Notes: generated from the letters alone by a model not told the origin. Counted from the first letter of the stretch, positions 18,456 through 27,657 are shown. The stretch: DNA of 60,899 nt from Myroides albus (GCF_009711045.1 NZ_WMJX01000016.1:1-60899); one strand, 5' to 3'. Program-made: numbers and translations.

Positions 18456-18597
18456 AGTTTATTGGTTTAACAAAGTAAAGGTAGATATATTTATGTACAA
18501 GTCAATATACACAACAAATAACGCTATACTTTTTTCTTCGCTTTTGACTCTCTTGTTAACTTATCAGATGTATTTCTACTACTATTAACAAAAAATA

Positions 18598-19440
18598 CTA
18601 ATACTTCACTGCTTTAATCATGCGGTCATTACCAACCATATCCTTTCGAAGCTCAATTTGCTCAAACTGCAAACTGTTAAATAGGTCTACTGTTTCTGGT
18701 CCTAAGTATTGGTTTATCTCATAAAATAACATACCTGATTTAACCAAATTATCATTGGCTAACTGAGCGATTTTACGGTAAAAAATCAAAGGATCTTCAT
18801 CTTTAACAAAAAGCGCTAAGTGAGGTTCATAGTCGAGTACATTCTTGCGTATTTCAACTTTTTCAAGGTTTCGAACATAAGGAGGATTTGATACAATAAT
18901 ATCATACTGACCTTCAAGTCTATCTAGTGCCAAGACATCTTGCAAAATGGTTTGCACACTAACGCCATTTCTAATTGCGTTTGCTTTAGCGGTATCTAAA
19001 GCCTGCTTTGACACATCCATCAAAGTAACCTTAGCCTTTGGCAATTCACTTGCTAATGTAATGCCAATACAACCACTTCCCGTTCCTATATCTAATATAC
19101 TGACTTGCCTATCCTGTGCTACACTATTGATAATCCACTCTACCAACTCCTCAGTTTCACTTCGCGGAATCAAGGTATACTGATTCACTTCAAAGGTCAT
19201 TCCGTAAAAATACGCCCTTGAAAAGATATATTGAATGGGTTTTTCCTGTATTAAATCTCGTAAGACACTTTGCCAACGCTCCTGTTGCTGAGTTTGTAAC
19301 TCGGGATTCATAATCAAATCTATTCTCGATTTTCCCTCTATCTCATCTAAGGCAATGAAGAACATCTGCTCTGCCTCACTTAAATCATACAAAGTAGAGA
19401 GAGATTCTATAAACTGCTGTTTAAATAACTTAATCTGCAT
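18598..19440 (-). CDS. prmC: Peptide chain release factor N5-glutamine methyltransferase
   Basis: A 280-residue protein that methylates the glutamine of the GGQ motif in release factors, using SAM. It has an N-terminal helical domain, the SAM motif ILDIGTGSGCIGITLA (near residues 119-134) and the catalytic NPPY motif (IVSNPPYVRN, near 185). IPRSETEELVEW just before the SAM motif is also typical. The substrate gene prfB lies about 9 kb away. Divergent from ribD. Confidence 0.93.
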   Translation of the reverse strand: MQIKLFKQQFIESLSTLYDLSEAEQMFFIALDEIEGKSRIDLIMNPELQTQQQERWQSVLRDLIQEKPIQYIFSRAYFYGMTFEVNQYTLIPRSETEELVEWIINSVAQDRQVSILDIGTGSGCIGITLASELPKAKVTLMDVSKQALDTAKANAIRNGVSVQTILQDVLALDRLEGQYDIIVSNPPYVRNLEKVEIRKNVLDYEPHLALFVKDEDPLIFYRKIAQLANDNLVKSGMLFYEINQYLGPETVDLFNSLQFEQIELRKDMVGNDRMIKAVKY

Positions 19441-19480
19441 AGTAAAAGGCTAAAAACAAATATGTTTTAGCTAAAAAGTT

Positions 19481-19488
19481 TAAATTTG
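19481..19488 (+). promoter_or_regulatory. -7 box of ribD
   Basis: TAAATTTG is a perfect TAnnTTTG match. It contains the farthest-upstream TTG of the ribD frame (19486), so that codon cannot be the start if this promoter is used. No clear TTG box is found upstream. Confidence 0.5.
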
Positions 19489-19512
19489 CTCAAAGATACA
19501 GTTTTATCAATT

Positions 19513-20553
19513 TTGGAGAAACACGAATTATATATTTATAGATGTATTCAACTTGCCAAGCAAGGAACCTATGCGGCAATGCCTAATCCGAGTGTCGGAG
19601 CAGTTATTGTCCACAATGACAAGATTATAGGCGAAGGGTTTACATCTTTGTACGGAGGACCACACGCAGAACCCAATGCAATTGCTTCGGTTAAAAACCA
19701 ACAGCTACTTAAAGAAAGTACGCTCTATGTTAGTCTTGAACCTTGCAGTCACTTTGGAAAAACCCCTCCATGTTGCGATTTAATTATCGAAAAACAAATA
19801 CCCAGAGTAGTCATTGGCACAGTAGACCCGTTTGCTAAAGTCTGTGGAAAGGGTATTGCAAAAATGAAAGAGGCAGGAGTTGAAGTCACTGTAGGTGTAT
19901 TAGAAGATTCTTGTCAAAAAAGCAATAAACGCTTTTTTACATTTCATCAAAACAAACGCCCTTATATTATTCTAAAATGGGCCCAAACAAGTGATGGGTA
20001 TATTGCACCTTTATACAAAGAGAAACAACGTCCTTTTTGGATTTCAAACACTTATTCTAAACAATTAGTGCACAAGTGGAGAAGCGAAGAAATGGCTTTC
20101 CTTGTTGGAACTAATACTGTTTTAACAGACAATACCGAGCTAACAACAAGGCACTGGTATGGGCAAAACCCCATTCGCGTATACATCGACAAAGCCGCAA
20201 AAATAGACCAGCAGTTTGCCATTAGAAATAATCAAGTAAAGACAATTTGCATAACTGCAAATAAAGAAATGATCTCTCAAGGGAACACAATATTTGAATA
20301 TGCAAACTTTCAGGAGAATCTCCCTGAGCAAATTTGCCATATTTTGTACAAACACCATATACTCTCAGTAGTAATAGAGGGAGGAAGACAAACCCTACAA
20401 TCTTTTATAGACAGTGATTTGTGGGATGAAGCTCGTATATTTGTAGGACAAGCTACTTTAAAACAAGGGATAAAAGCACCTGTGCTCAACACCTTTAAAA
20501 CATTAAACCAACATCACATACTAAGTGATACACTAAAGATCGTTACCCGATAA
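19513..20553 (+). CDS. ribD: Bifunctional riboflavin biosynthesis deaminase/reductase
   Basis: RibD carries out the second and third steps of riboflavin synthesis: deamination of the pyrimidine, then side-chain reduction. I start at the TTG at 19513 (MEKHELYIYRCIQLAKQG), giving 346 residues. This matches the usual RibD start, while the upstream TTG at 19486 lies in the -7 box; no ATG is available. The deaminase zinc site is HAE in GPHAEPNAI plus PCSHFGKTPPCC. The reductase half begins near residue 140 (ILKWAQTSDGYIA). ribB is elsewhere in this window (58075), so the pathway genes are dispersed. Confidence 0.92.
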   Translation: MEKHELYIYRCIQLAKQGTYAAMPNPSVGAVIVHNDKIIGEGFTSLYGGPHAEPNAIASVKNQQLLKESTLYVSLEPCSHFGKTPPCCDLIIEKQIPRVVIGTVDPFAKVCGKGIAKMKEAGVEVTVGVLEDSCQKSNKRFFTFHQNKRPYIILKWAQTSDGYIAPLYKEKQRPFWISNTYSKQLVHKWRSEEMAFLVGTNTVLTDNTELTTRHWYGQNPIRVYIDKAAKIDQQFAIRNNQVKTICITANKEMISQGNTIFEYANFQENLPEQICHILYKHHILSVVIEGGRQTLQSFIDSDLWDEARIFVGQATLKQGIKAPVLNTFKTLNQHHILSDTLKIVTR

Positions 20554-20554
20554 A

Positions 20555-21181
20555 ATGAGTGAAACAATTGATTCATATAAAACAATAAGTCAACCGACAC
20601 AAGAAGTATTATACAAGGAAAAAAACAGTAAGTTCTTTGGGTATGCCTTCCCTATTCAAAATGAAGAGCAGGTAAAGGAAATTCTCGAGCGCATAAAAAA
20701 AGAGCACTACAATGCACGACATTGGTGTTATGCCTTTCAATTAGGTGCAGAACAAGTTTACTATCGCGCCAACGATGACGGAGAACCCAGCAATACAGCA
20801 GGAGCACCTATACATGGACAAATACAATCCTTTGAGGTAACGGATATCCTTATTGTGGTTGTGCGCTACTTTGGAGGAGTCAAGCTCGGAGTTGGTGGAC
20901 TAATTACTGCCTATAGAGCTACGGCGCAAATGGCTATGGAAGTAGCAGATATTATCGAAAAGACAATTGATAAAAACTTCAAGGTTAGATTCCAATACAA
21001 GGACATGAATAATGTAATGCGCGTTATCAAAGAAAAAAACCTTACTATTATCGCTCAAAACATGCAGATGAGTTGCGAAATTGAGCTATCGATACGAAAG
21101 AGTGAATACCAACAAGCCTTAGAAGCTTTCGTTCCATTTTACGAAGTAAAGGTTATAGAACCAGAAGATGAGGATTACTAA
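20555..21181 (+). CDS. YigZ/IMPACT family protein
   Basis: A 208-residue protein with the UPF0029 fold: NSKFFGYAFPI at the start, NARHWCYAFQLG and DDGEPSNTAGAPIHGQI in the middle, and VVRYFGGVKLGVGGLITAYR. Relatives of eukaryotic IMPACT; the bacterial role, possibly in translation, is not settled. It begins one base after the ribD stop codon, so the two are co-transcribed. Confidence 0.9.
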   Translation: MSETIDSYKTISQPTQEVLYKEKNSKFFGYAFPIQNEEQVKEILERIKKEHYNARHWCYAFQLGAEQVYYRANDDGEPSNTAGAPIHGQIQSFEVTDILIVVVRYFGGVKLGVGGLITAYRATAQMAMEVADIIEKTIDKNFKVRFQYKDMNNVMRVIKEKNLTIIAQNMQMSCEIELSIRKSEYQQALEAFVPFYEVKVIEPEDEDY

Positions 21182-21184
21182 TGC

Positions 21185-21233
21185 AAAACAAAAAGCAGAA
21201 CTAACTACCTGAGTTAATTCTGCTTTTTGTTTT
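21185..21233. terminator. Long bidirectional terminator
   Basis: A 22-bp stem with one mismatch (21185-21206 with 21212-21233) between the convergent yigZ-type gene and the DUF7832 gene. Confidence 0.85.
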
Positions 21234-21256
21234 AGCCAGCTATAATCTTACATTGA

Positions 21257-21730
21257 TTACTCACTCATATAAGCCAACCATTCTATATATCGCTTGTCAA
21301 TAACAGTTTTAATTAATAAATAATTCTCCTGTGTGTCAGCTACATGATATATACTATCAAAATGTTGATTTGCTTGATGAGCTTTTTGATTAAACACGCT
21401 TGTATAGTCTTCCAAATAAGAATTATACTTGGCAGTAAAAGCTGTATCCTCATCGTAATAGGCTTTTGCAAAAGCATTTCCTTGTTCATTTAAATCATAA
21501 GATACAAACTTTTCATCGCAAACTTCCAAGAGAAACTCTGCTCCTGTTAATTCACCTTCTAACAATTCTTCAATCTCCTGCTCGGAATCCTCAAACAACT
21601 CCTGAGAATATAGTTTCTTTTCAATACACCATTTTAAAAACATCCCGATATGCGTTGCAGCACACTCGTCCGCTAATCCTTGAGGGTAATCCCCTCCATA
21701 ATGCCAAGAGGCATCGTCATACTTAGACAT
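21257..21730 (-). CDS. DUF7832 family protein
   Basis: A 157-residue acidic soluble protein beginning MSKYDDASWHYGGDYPQ, followed by ATHIGMFLKWC. This N-terminal signature marks the DUF7832 group, seen widely in Bacteroidota and Proteobacteria. No catalytic motif is visible. Some members resemble SMI1/immunity-like acidic proteins in composition, but no toxin gene is next to it here. Function unknown. Confidence 0.7.
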   Translation of the reverse strand: MSKYDDASWHYGGDYPQGLADECAATHIGMFLKWCIEKKLYSQELFEDSEQEIEELLEGELTGAEFLLEVCDEKFVSYDLNEQGNAFAKAYYDEDTAFTAKYNSYLEDYTSVFNQKAHQANQHFDSIYHVADTQENYLLIKTVIDKRYIEWLAYMSE

Positions 21731-21849
21731 AGGCTATCTATTTTCTTAGATTTAATCAAATTTAGCAATAATTGCGATATTTATAAAATGTCTTTTTACA
21801 CAAAAACTCACTTGTAAAAAACAACATAACCAGACAAGGTATAAAAGTA

Positions 21850-21883
21850 AACAAGCGATTAAGTAGCTACTTAATCGCTTGTT
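21850..21883. repeat. Perfect 34-bp palindrome
   Basis: Two 17-bp arms meet without a spacer at GTAGCTAC. It lies in the divergent gap between the DUF7832 gene (start 21730) and the GNAT gene (start 22109), so it is not the end of an annotated gene. The minus-strand flank is moderately T-rich, so it may terminate a short leftward transcript, or it may be a protein-binding site. The rest of this 378-bp gap shows only a short inverted repeat (TATCTCT/AGAGATA near 21930) and a promoter box. Confidence 0.6.
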
Positions 21884-22074
21884 CTAGTTATATAATTTGG
21901 TAAACATTAATTAACTTTTCCCTTTAATTATCTCTATAAAAGAGATATAGAATGTAAAACCATTACAAATATATATCGTAAGTATACATCCCTTGAATAA
22001 TTTATACAAACGCTATTGGTAAGAATTCAATAGGTAATTACACTTGAATAATAACAAACTTCTTCTAAAATAGA

Positions 22075-22082
22075 TACTTTTG
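22075..22082 (+). promoter_or_regulatory. -7 box of the GNAT gene
   Basis: TACTTTTG fits TAnnTTTG and lies 26 bp before the start codon; no good upstream TTG box. Confidence 0.4.
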
Positions 22083-22108
22083 CATTACATTTATTTAAAT
22101 AAACACGC

Positions 22109-22681
22109 ATGTTTGACAAAACAATATTTGAATCACTACACACACCAAGATTTACCTTATACAAATTAACCCCAGATAATTACCAAGAATTTCTTAAAAA
22201 TGCTACTGACAAGCAATTAGTAGAATGCTTAGGAATAGACCCCGAGGAAATACTAGTGGAGCGCAGAAAAGCAGAACATGGTTTTAGAACTTACAACAAA
22301 TCCTACCTTATGTTTATTATCACAGATACGCAAAACAATAGAGCAATAGGTCACTGTGGTTATCATACCTGGTATTTAGAGCACGATAGAGCAGAAATTG
22401 GCTACGCATTATATAATAATTCATATAAAGCAAAAGGTGTTATGTCAGAAGTCTTGACTAGAGTATTAGATTATGGTTTTGAAAAAATGAACTTACAGAG
22501 AGTTGAAGCTTTTATTGGTCCAAACAATGAAGCCTCACTAAGACTGATTGAGAAATTTGGTTTTGTACAAGAAGGCCAATTAAGAAATCATTTCTTTAAA
22601 AATGGAAAATGGGAAGATTCAATAGTATATTCTAAACTAAAAACTGAATATAAACCACTAAGTGAATCAGAAACACTTTAA
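22109..22681 (+). CDS. GNAT family N-acetyltransferase (RimJ/RimL type)
   Basis: A 190-residue protein with TPRFTLYKLTPDNYQEF at the start, a beta-4/alpha-3 acetyl-CoA segment near AEIGYALYNNSYKAKGVMSE, and the conserved closing motif NEASLRLIEKFGFVQEGQLR. Related to ribosomal-protein and small-molecule acetyltransferases. Single gene, ended by the terminator at 22717-22737. Confidence 0.88.
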   Translation: MFDKTIFESLHTPRFTLYKLTPDNYQEFLKNATDKQLVECLGIDPEEILVERRKAEHGFRTYNKSYLMFIITDTQNNRAIGHCGYHTWYLEHDRAEIGYALYNNSYKAKGVMSEVLTRVLDYGFEKMNLQRVEAFIGPNNEASLRLIEKFGFVQEGQLRNHFFKNGKWEDSIVYSKLKTEYKPLSESETL

Positions 22682-22716
22682 TAAAAATAATCAAGCGCGC
22701 ATTGTAGACAAAAAAA

Positions 22717-22737
22717 AGAGCCTTTTGTAAAGGCTCT
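22717..22737. terminator. Bidirectional terminator
   Basis: A perfect 9-bp stem AGAGCCTTT/AAAGGCTCT with a 3-nt loop and A/T runs on both sides, between convergent genes. Confidence 0.85.
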
Positions 22738-22761
22738 CTTTTTTGTGGTATTTTATATTTT

Positions 22762-23502
22762 TTATGGTTTTAAACCTGTAAAGATTAAAAACTCATCATA
22801 GTATTGCGCTAAAAGCAATTGATATCCTTCTGAGCGATCAACTGGTATTTTTTGTATATCAGCTTGAGCAGCCAAGTAGTATAAAAATGCATCAACTTGT
22901 TCTGAAGGGATACTCAAATCTTTTGTCAAATCTTCTTTTGGATACTTCTCAACAAAATCCTTAACAATGATTTCTAAGCGTTCATATACAATAGCCTCTT
23001 TATCTTTTTTGCGTTGTCCTGAAAAAAGATTCACCAACGCATCCACGCTAATACCAAGTCCTCCAGTTGGGGTAGCACTTGTAAGGGTATTTCTACGTGA
23101 ATAATTAGCCTCTGCTGGTGAGAGAATTTGTTCGTCAGACTTGCCAAAAAAGTCAGGACCAAAATCTTTTTTAATAATGATAATCTCCTCTAAATTTTGT
23201 CCTGGTTTAGCCAAAACAACATTCACCCTGCCTTTTTTAATATCTTGTTTCTCTACTACATAATCAGACGTTACACTAAACTTACTGGTAAAACGAAGCG
23301 TATCGCCCTTTTGAGCCGTAATCATATAATATCCTGTTTGGTCAACAACAGCTATTTCTTTACTACTTCTATTTTCAATTGTAACTGGTACACTTCTACC
23401 ATCTAAAAGACGAGCGCGCCCATCAATCATTGCTTTCTTCTGAGCATAAGTAGAACTAACCATTAGTGTAGCTACAACAAGTAGCCATTTTCCTGATCTC
23501 AT
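22762..23502 (-). CDS. Secreted protein with carboxypeptidase-regulatory-like domain
   Basis: A 246-residue protein with a signal peptide ending near AQKK at residue 20-23. Residues 24-110 form a CarboxypepD_reg-like beta domain (GRARLLDGRSVPVTIENRS, GYYMITAQKGDTLRF), the module also found before TonB-dependent receptors and in Bacteroidota envelope proteins. The remaining 130 residues are helical and uncharacterised. Probably periplasmic or surface-exposed. Role unknown. Confidence 0.75.
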   Translation of the reverse strand: MRSGKWLLVVATLMVSSTYAQKKAMIDGRARLLDGRSVPVTIENRSSKEIAVVDQTGYYMITAQKGDTLRFTSKFSVTSDYVVEKQDIKKGRVNVVLAKPGQNLEEIIIIKKDFGPDFFGKSDEQILSPAEANYSRRNTLTSATPTGGLGISVDALVNLFSGQRKKDKEAIVYERLEIIVKDFVEKYPKEDLTKDLSIPSEQVDAFLYYLAAQADIQKIPVDRSEGYQLLLAQYYDEFLIFTGLKP

Positions 23503-23577
23503 ATCGTTTGTTTTTGTAAATATAACTAAATACTTCGTTTATTGCGAATGAAAAACAAATTAAAAAAATAGTAGTTT

Positions 23578-23979
23578 TTATAATAATTTTATTCGCTCAC
23601 TTACATAATCAGGTGCAGCACAAGGACGACCAGTTTGCATATTGACAAACACTAAAACCGAATTAGCCGTTGTTAATAACTCGCCATCTTGATTGTACAA
23701 TTCGTAGTCAAATTCGATCTTCACCGCTGTAGCTTTTTTAAAGATTGTTCTAATTGTAAGATTATCATCATACTTAGCTCCTTTTTTGTAATTCATTGAC
23801 AAACTAACCACAGGAAGCATCACTCCAAGCTCCTCCATTTTCCTGTAAGAAACTCCCAAGTTCCGAAGCCACTCAACTCGCCCAATTTCAAAATATTGCG
23901 CGTAATTTCCATGGTATACAACACCCATTTTATCAGTCTCAGCGTAGCGTACACGTACGTTTGTATCAAATATTTTCAT
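23578..23979 (-). CDS. Acyl-CoA thioesterase, YbgC/FadM hotdog family
   Basis: A 133-residue single hotdog-domain protein. The family signature YAETDKMGVVYHGNYAQYFE (residues 13-32) includes the conserved aspartate (D16) and the YHGNY active-site turn. The YbgC/4-hydroxybenzoyl-CoA thioesterase group hydrolyses short acyl-CoA thioesters in the cytoplasm. Divergent from dnaA, with 185 bp between them. Confidence 0.9.
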   Translation of the reverse strand: MKIFDTNVRVRYAETDKMGVVYHGNYAQYFEIGRVEWLRNLGVSYRKMEELGVMLPVVSLSMNYKKGAKYDDNLTIRTIFKKATAVKIEFDYELYNQDGELLTTANSVLVFVNMQTGRPCAAPDYVSERIKLL

Positions 23980-24164
23980 ATATCAATTAGATTGCTTGTT
24001 TATTTATTTATTTTAAGTACTTACCAATTTTTTTTGGTTTTTACAATGCCTAAAAAGTTTTTTTATCCCAAAAATTGTTCACATATTTGTCATCGAAATC
24101 AAATGCGATTTCTACCCCCATAAATCACTCAAAAATAGTAACTGTTTTTTAATTCTAACCAAAA

Positions 24165-25607
24165 ATGCGTGAATATACAAACATGACAGCTGAATCTGTA
24201 TGGAACAATTGTCTGGAATTCATAAAGGATAATATTCAAGACCAAGCTTTTACAACTTGGTTTATGCCTATTAAGGCAATTGAATTGACCAAAGAAAATT
24301 CTTTGTGTATTCAAGTACCAAGTAAATTCTTTTATGAGTGGTTAGAAGAGCACTATGTAAAAATTCTTAAAGTAGCACTGACTAAGCAATTAGGACCAGA
24401 TGCGAAATTACTATACAAGATTCAAATGGAATCTACAAAAAGTAATAAGAAGCCTTTTACAGAACAATTACCAAGTGCTCAAAGAAGTCCACTTAAGCCA
24501 CAAGAATTAGACGTACCAATTCAAAACAAAAACCCTGAACTAAAGAATCCTTTTGTTATACCTGGTATTCGCAATGTTAAAATTGAATCTCAGTTAAATT
24601 CAAACTATTCTTTTGATAATTTCTTAGAGGGGGACTCTAACCGTTTGGCGCGCTCAGCTGGTTTAGCTGTTGCTAACAAACCGGGAGGAACTTCATTTAA
24701 CCCATTGTTGATATTCGGAGGTGTTGGTCTTGGTAAAACACACTTAGCACAAGCTATTGGTGTTGAAATCAAGGAACTTTATCCTGACAAAACTGTTTTG
24801 TATATTTCAGCAGAAATATTCACTCAACAATTTGTTGACTCTATCAAGAAAAACACAAGAAATGACTTCATCTACTTTTATCAATTAATTGATGTTTTAA
24901 TTGTCGATGATATCCAATTCTTATCTGGAAAAACTGGTACTCAAGAAGTATTCTTCCACATCTTTAACTATTTACACCAAAATGGAAAACAGGTTATTAT
25001 CACTTCTGATAAAGCTCCTGTTGAGATGCAAGATATAGAACAACGTTTATTATCTCGTTTTAAATGGGGATTATCTGCAGAGATATCACACCCTGATTTT
25101 GAGACAAGAGTAAAAATTGTTGAAGGTATCCTATTCAGAGATGGTGTAGAAATGCCTCAAGAAATCATTGAATACGTTGCACAAAACGTATCAACAAATA
25201 TTCGTGAATTAGAGGGAGCTATTATTTCTTTAATTGCTCAATCGTCTTTCATCAAACGCGAAGTAACTCTTGATCTTGCTCGTTCAGTGGTTGAGAAATT
25301 CGTTAAAAATGTCAAACGAGAGATATCAATTGACTTTATTCAAACAGTTGTATCTTCTTATTTTGAAATCGATACTGATACACTTAGATCTAAAACACGA
25401 AAAAGAAATATTGCTCAAGCTAGACAATTAGCGATGTATTTTGCAAAAAAATATACAAAAGCTTCTTTAGCGAGTATAGGTTCTCAAATTGGTGGTCGTG
25501 ATCACGCTACAGTATTACACGCTTGTAAGACAATAGACAACCTAATTGAAACAGATAAAGAATTCAAAAAATACCACGACGATATCAACTTGAAATTCAA
25601 TATGTAA
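24165..25607 (+). CDS. dnaA: Chromosomal replication initiator DnaA
   Basis: A 480-residue initiator that binds DnaA boxes and opens oriC. Domain I is at residues 5-90; Walker A GGVGLGKTH is near 186, and Walker B VLIVDDIQFL near 244. The domain IV signature GGRDHATVLHACKTI lies near 445-459. The start is an ATG; a second ATG six codons later (MTAESVWNN) matches the usual family start and is possible. The upstream gap has only two poor DnaA-box matches, so oriC is not shown to be here. It overlaps the next gene by one base (TAATG). Confidence 0.97.
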   Translation: MREYTNMTAESVWNNCLEFIKDNIQDQAFTTWFMPIKAIELTKENSLCIQVPSKFFYEWLEEHYVKILKVALTKQLGPDAKLLYKIQMESTKSNKKPFTEQLPSAQRSPLKPQELDVPIQNKNPELKNPFVIPGIRNVKIESQLNSNYSFDNFLEGDSNRLARSAGLAVANKPGGTSFNPLLIFGGVGLGKTHLAQAIGVEIKELYPDKTVLYISAEIFTQQFVDSIKKNTRNDFIYFYQLIDVLIVDDIQFLSGKTGTQEVFFHIFNYLHQNGKQVIITSDKAPVEMQDIEQRLLSRFKWGLSAEISHPDFETRVKIVEGILFRDGVEMPQEIIEYVAQNVSTNIRELEGAIISLIAQSSFIKREVTLDLARSVVEKFVKNVKREISIDFIQTVVSSYFEIDTDTLRSKTRKRNIAQARQLAMYFAKKYTKASLASIGSQIGGRDHATVLHACKTIDNLIETDKEFKKYHDDINLKFNM

Positions 25608-26065
25608 TGAAGGCAAAGATCTTGATGGTTTGTTTGGGTAATATATGCCGCTCACCTTTAGCAGAAGGAATACTACAATCAAAACTTCCTAAGCAAGATT
25701 TCTTAGTAGACTCTGCCGGTACAGGCGCTTGGCATGTAGGACAATTACCAGACCCAAGATCAATTGAAGTCGCACAGAATTACAATATTGATTTAACAAA
25801 TCAAAGAGCACGTCAGTTTACAGTCGAAGATTTTGATACTTTTGACCGCATATATGTAATGGATCAATCTAACTTTGACAATGTAATTGAACTTGCTCCA
25901 AATGACCAGGCTAAAGCAAAGGTCAAATTGATTTTAAACGAGCTTAATCCAGGTAAAAACCAAGAAGTTCCAGATCCTTATTTTGGAGGCCCAGGAGGTT
26001 TTTACAACGTATTTAGAATGCTAAATGAAACTTGTGAAGTAATTGCCAAAGATTTAAGATCTTAG
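25607..26065 (+). CDS. Low-molecular-weight protein tyrosine phosphatase
   Basis: A 152-residue phosphatase. The phosphate loop is CLGNICRSPLAEG (CX5R with catalytic cysteine near residue 9). The general-acid aspartate is in VPDPYFGG near residue 125. It is translationally coupled to dnaA, as in other Flavobacteriaceae. Substrate not known; such enzymes act on tyrosine or arginine phosphate. Confidence 0.93.
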   Translation: MKAKILMVCLGNICRSPLAEGILQSKLPKQDFLVDSAGTGAWHVGQLPDPRSIEVAQNYNIDLTNQRARQFTVEDFDTFDRIYVMDQSNFDNVIELAPNDQAKAKVKLILNELNPGKNQEVPDPYFGGPGGFYNVFRMLNETCEVIAKDLRS

Positions 26066-26076
26066 ATATATAGAGA

Positions 26077-26109
26077 AAAGGAAGAAAGTAATTTTCTTCC
26101 TTTTTTTTT
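26077..26109 (+). terminator. Terminator of dnaA-phosphatase unit
   Basis: An 11-bp stem AAAGGAAGAAA/TTTCTTCCTTT (26077-26087 with 26093-26103) followed by a T run. Confidence 0.8.
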
Positions 26110-26148
26110 ATTCATACCTTTGGCAATTCAAAAGACTTCAAATCACCA

Positions 26149-26874
26149 ATGGATAATAATACAAACTTGGGTACACTATATTTAATACCGATTACATTAG
26201 GAGAAACTACTAACCCCTTAGATGTTTTACCGCAAAGTGTAAAAAGAGCAATCGAGATGCTCGATATCTTTATTGTAGAAAACGAAAAAACTGCAAGGCG
26301 TTTTATCAAGAGTATTTGCCCTGAAAAAAAGCAATCTGAATTAATCTTATTCCCACTGAACAAACACACGGAGATTAGCCAGTACAAAGACTATATTAAA
26401 CCTTTGTTAGAAGGCAAAAGCATTGGAGTTATGAGCGAGGCGGGTTGTCCTGGAGTTGCTGATCCAGGAGCAGTCATTGTTGATTTAGCACATAAGAAGA
26501 ATATTAAAGTCACTCCTCTGGTAGGACCTTCATCTATTCTATTATCGGTTATGGCTTCGGGAATGAATGGACAAAGCTTTGCATTTAATGGCTATCTCCC
26601 AATTGACAAATCAGAAAAGAAAAGCGCATTGAAAAACTTAGAGAAAATCTCTTTAGAGAGAAATCAATCTCAATTGTTTATTGAAACTCCATATAGAAAC
26701 AATCAGCTATTACAGGACATGTGTCAAATCCTAAACCCAAACACGCTGATATGTGTTGCTTGTGACATCACACTTGAAACTGAATTTATACAAACCAAAC
26801 CAGTTTCACTTTGGAAAAAAACAAAAGTGGATTTACACAAACGACCATGTATTTTTATCATCCACAAGAATTAA
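26149..26874 (+). CDS. SAM-dependent methyltransferase, tetrapyrrole-methylase (RsmI-like) fold
   Basis: A 241-residue protein with GTLYLIPITLGET at the start, the SAM-contact motif SEAGCPGVADPG (near residues 99-110) and PLVGPSSILLSVMASGMNGQSFAFNGYLP. This fold includes RsmI, the 16S rRNA C1402 2'-O-methyltransferase. This version is shorter than typical RsmI, so I leave the target open. The conserved place after dnaA in flavobacteria is notable. Confidence 0.85.
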   Translation: MDNNTNLGTLYLIPITLGETTNPLDVLPQSVKRAIEMLDIFIVENEKTARRFIKSICPEKKQSELILFPLNKHTEISQYKDYIKPLLEGKSIGVMSEAGCPGVADPGAVIVDLAHKKNIKVTPLVGPSSILLSVMASGMNGQSFAFNGYLPIDKSEKKSALKNLEKISLERNQSQLFIETPYRNNQLLQDMCQILNPNTLICVACDITLETEFIQTKPVSLWKKTKVDLHKRPCIFIIHKN

Positions 26875-26922
26875 TTATACCCAACTAACCCAATCAATTA
26901 GAAGATATCACATAATTACACC

Positions 26923-26960
26923 ATAGTAAAAGAGCTCGATAAATCGAGCTCTTTTACTAT
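26923..26960. terminator. Bidirectional terminator, perfect 18-bp stem
   Basis: Two perfect 18-bp arms (26923-26940 and 26943-26960) with a 2-nt loop, between convergent genes. Confidence 0.85.
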
Positions 26961-26981
26961 ATGATTAATAAATATTGTTTC

Positions 26982-27308
26982 TTATTTTTCTTTTTCTTGT
27001 TTCTCTTTCGGAAGCAAAAATCCAAGGCGCATTCCCCTTAGCATTTTCTTGACAAAGTTCCAAAAGAAAGTGTGCTGACCAAAAATAGTACCTATAGTAA
27101 CAAGAAGAACTTTATATACAGGCATAATGATGATGATATACAAAATCCAATATGGTATTGGATGCATTACCCCACGTTCTATACCTAAAAAAGCTAAGAT
27201 TGGCTTGGATACAATTGCAGCTGTAGACCCAGTAATAGCAAAAACAATAAAAACAATGACTAACTGAAAATTAGAAGTTAGTCCCCAACGCTTTTTTAAC
27301 TTTTCCAT
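26982..27308 (-). CDS. DUF6787 family membrane protein
   Basis: A 108-residue protein with the family start KLKKRWGLTSNFQLVIVF, two membrane helices (about 14-35 and 52-74), then FGQHTFFWNFVKKMLRGM. Bacteroidota-specific; databases sometimes label it prolipoprotein diacylglyceryl transferase without basis. Function unknown. Confidence 0.75.
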   Translation of the reverse strand: MEKLKKRWGLTSNFQLVIVFIVFAITGSTAAIVSKPILAFLGIERGVMHPIPYWILYIIIIMPVYKVLLVTIGTIFGQHTFFWNFVKKMLRGMRLGFLLPKEKQEKEK

Positions 27309-27657
27309 TATTTAATTTAAATCTAAACAAAATTAAACTTTTTAAACTGAGTAAAAAACTTAAACACCACTTTTATACTTTTATTATAAATTAGCCTTAT
27401 ACCCAATTCTATTTTTTGACAAAAGACATCAAAACAAAGACCTTGCTTGCCAATATCACCCCAGTATTATCTTCGCGTAAAACAACAATCACTCCCTAAA
27501 AAGTAGTGAAGGTAAACGCGGAATTATAAACGCACATCTTCACTTCTTAAAGCAAGGAATGTCCCTTGCCCCGTTTTTGAGATTCCACTAAATGTTTGCA
27601 AACAGCAAATTACCCATATAAGCGAAATCAAAACTCTTAAATACACGCACAAAAAAA
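27309..27657. other. Gene-free gap with hairpins
   Basis: Nothing coding is seen in about 350 bp. A small inverted repeat (GCAAGG/CCTTGC near 27554-27576), followed by CCCGTTTTT, could end a rightward transcript. A -7 box (TAATTTTG, minus strand, 27335-27328) probably serves the DUF6787 gene. Confidence 0.4.

Noticed and set aside
19441..19512. FMN riboswitch before ribD
   Set aside because: The leader is too short and none of the conserved riboswitch stems is present; the same is true before ribB.
23980..24164. Possible oriC before dnaA
   Set aside because: Only two poor matches to the DnaA box (TTATCCCAA and TTGTTCACA) and no cluster or AT-rich unwinding repeat; dnaA is often not next to oriC in Bacteroidota.
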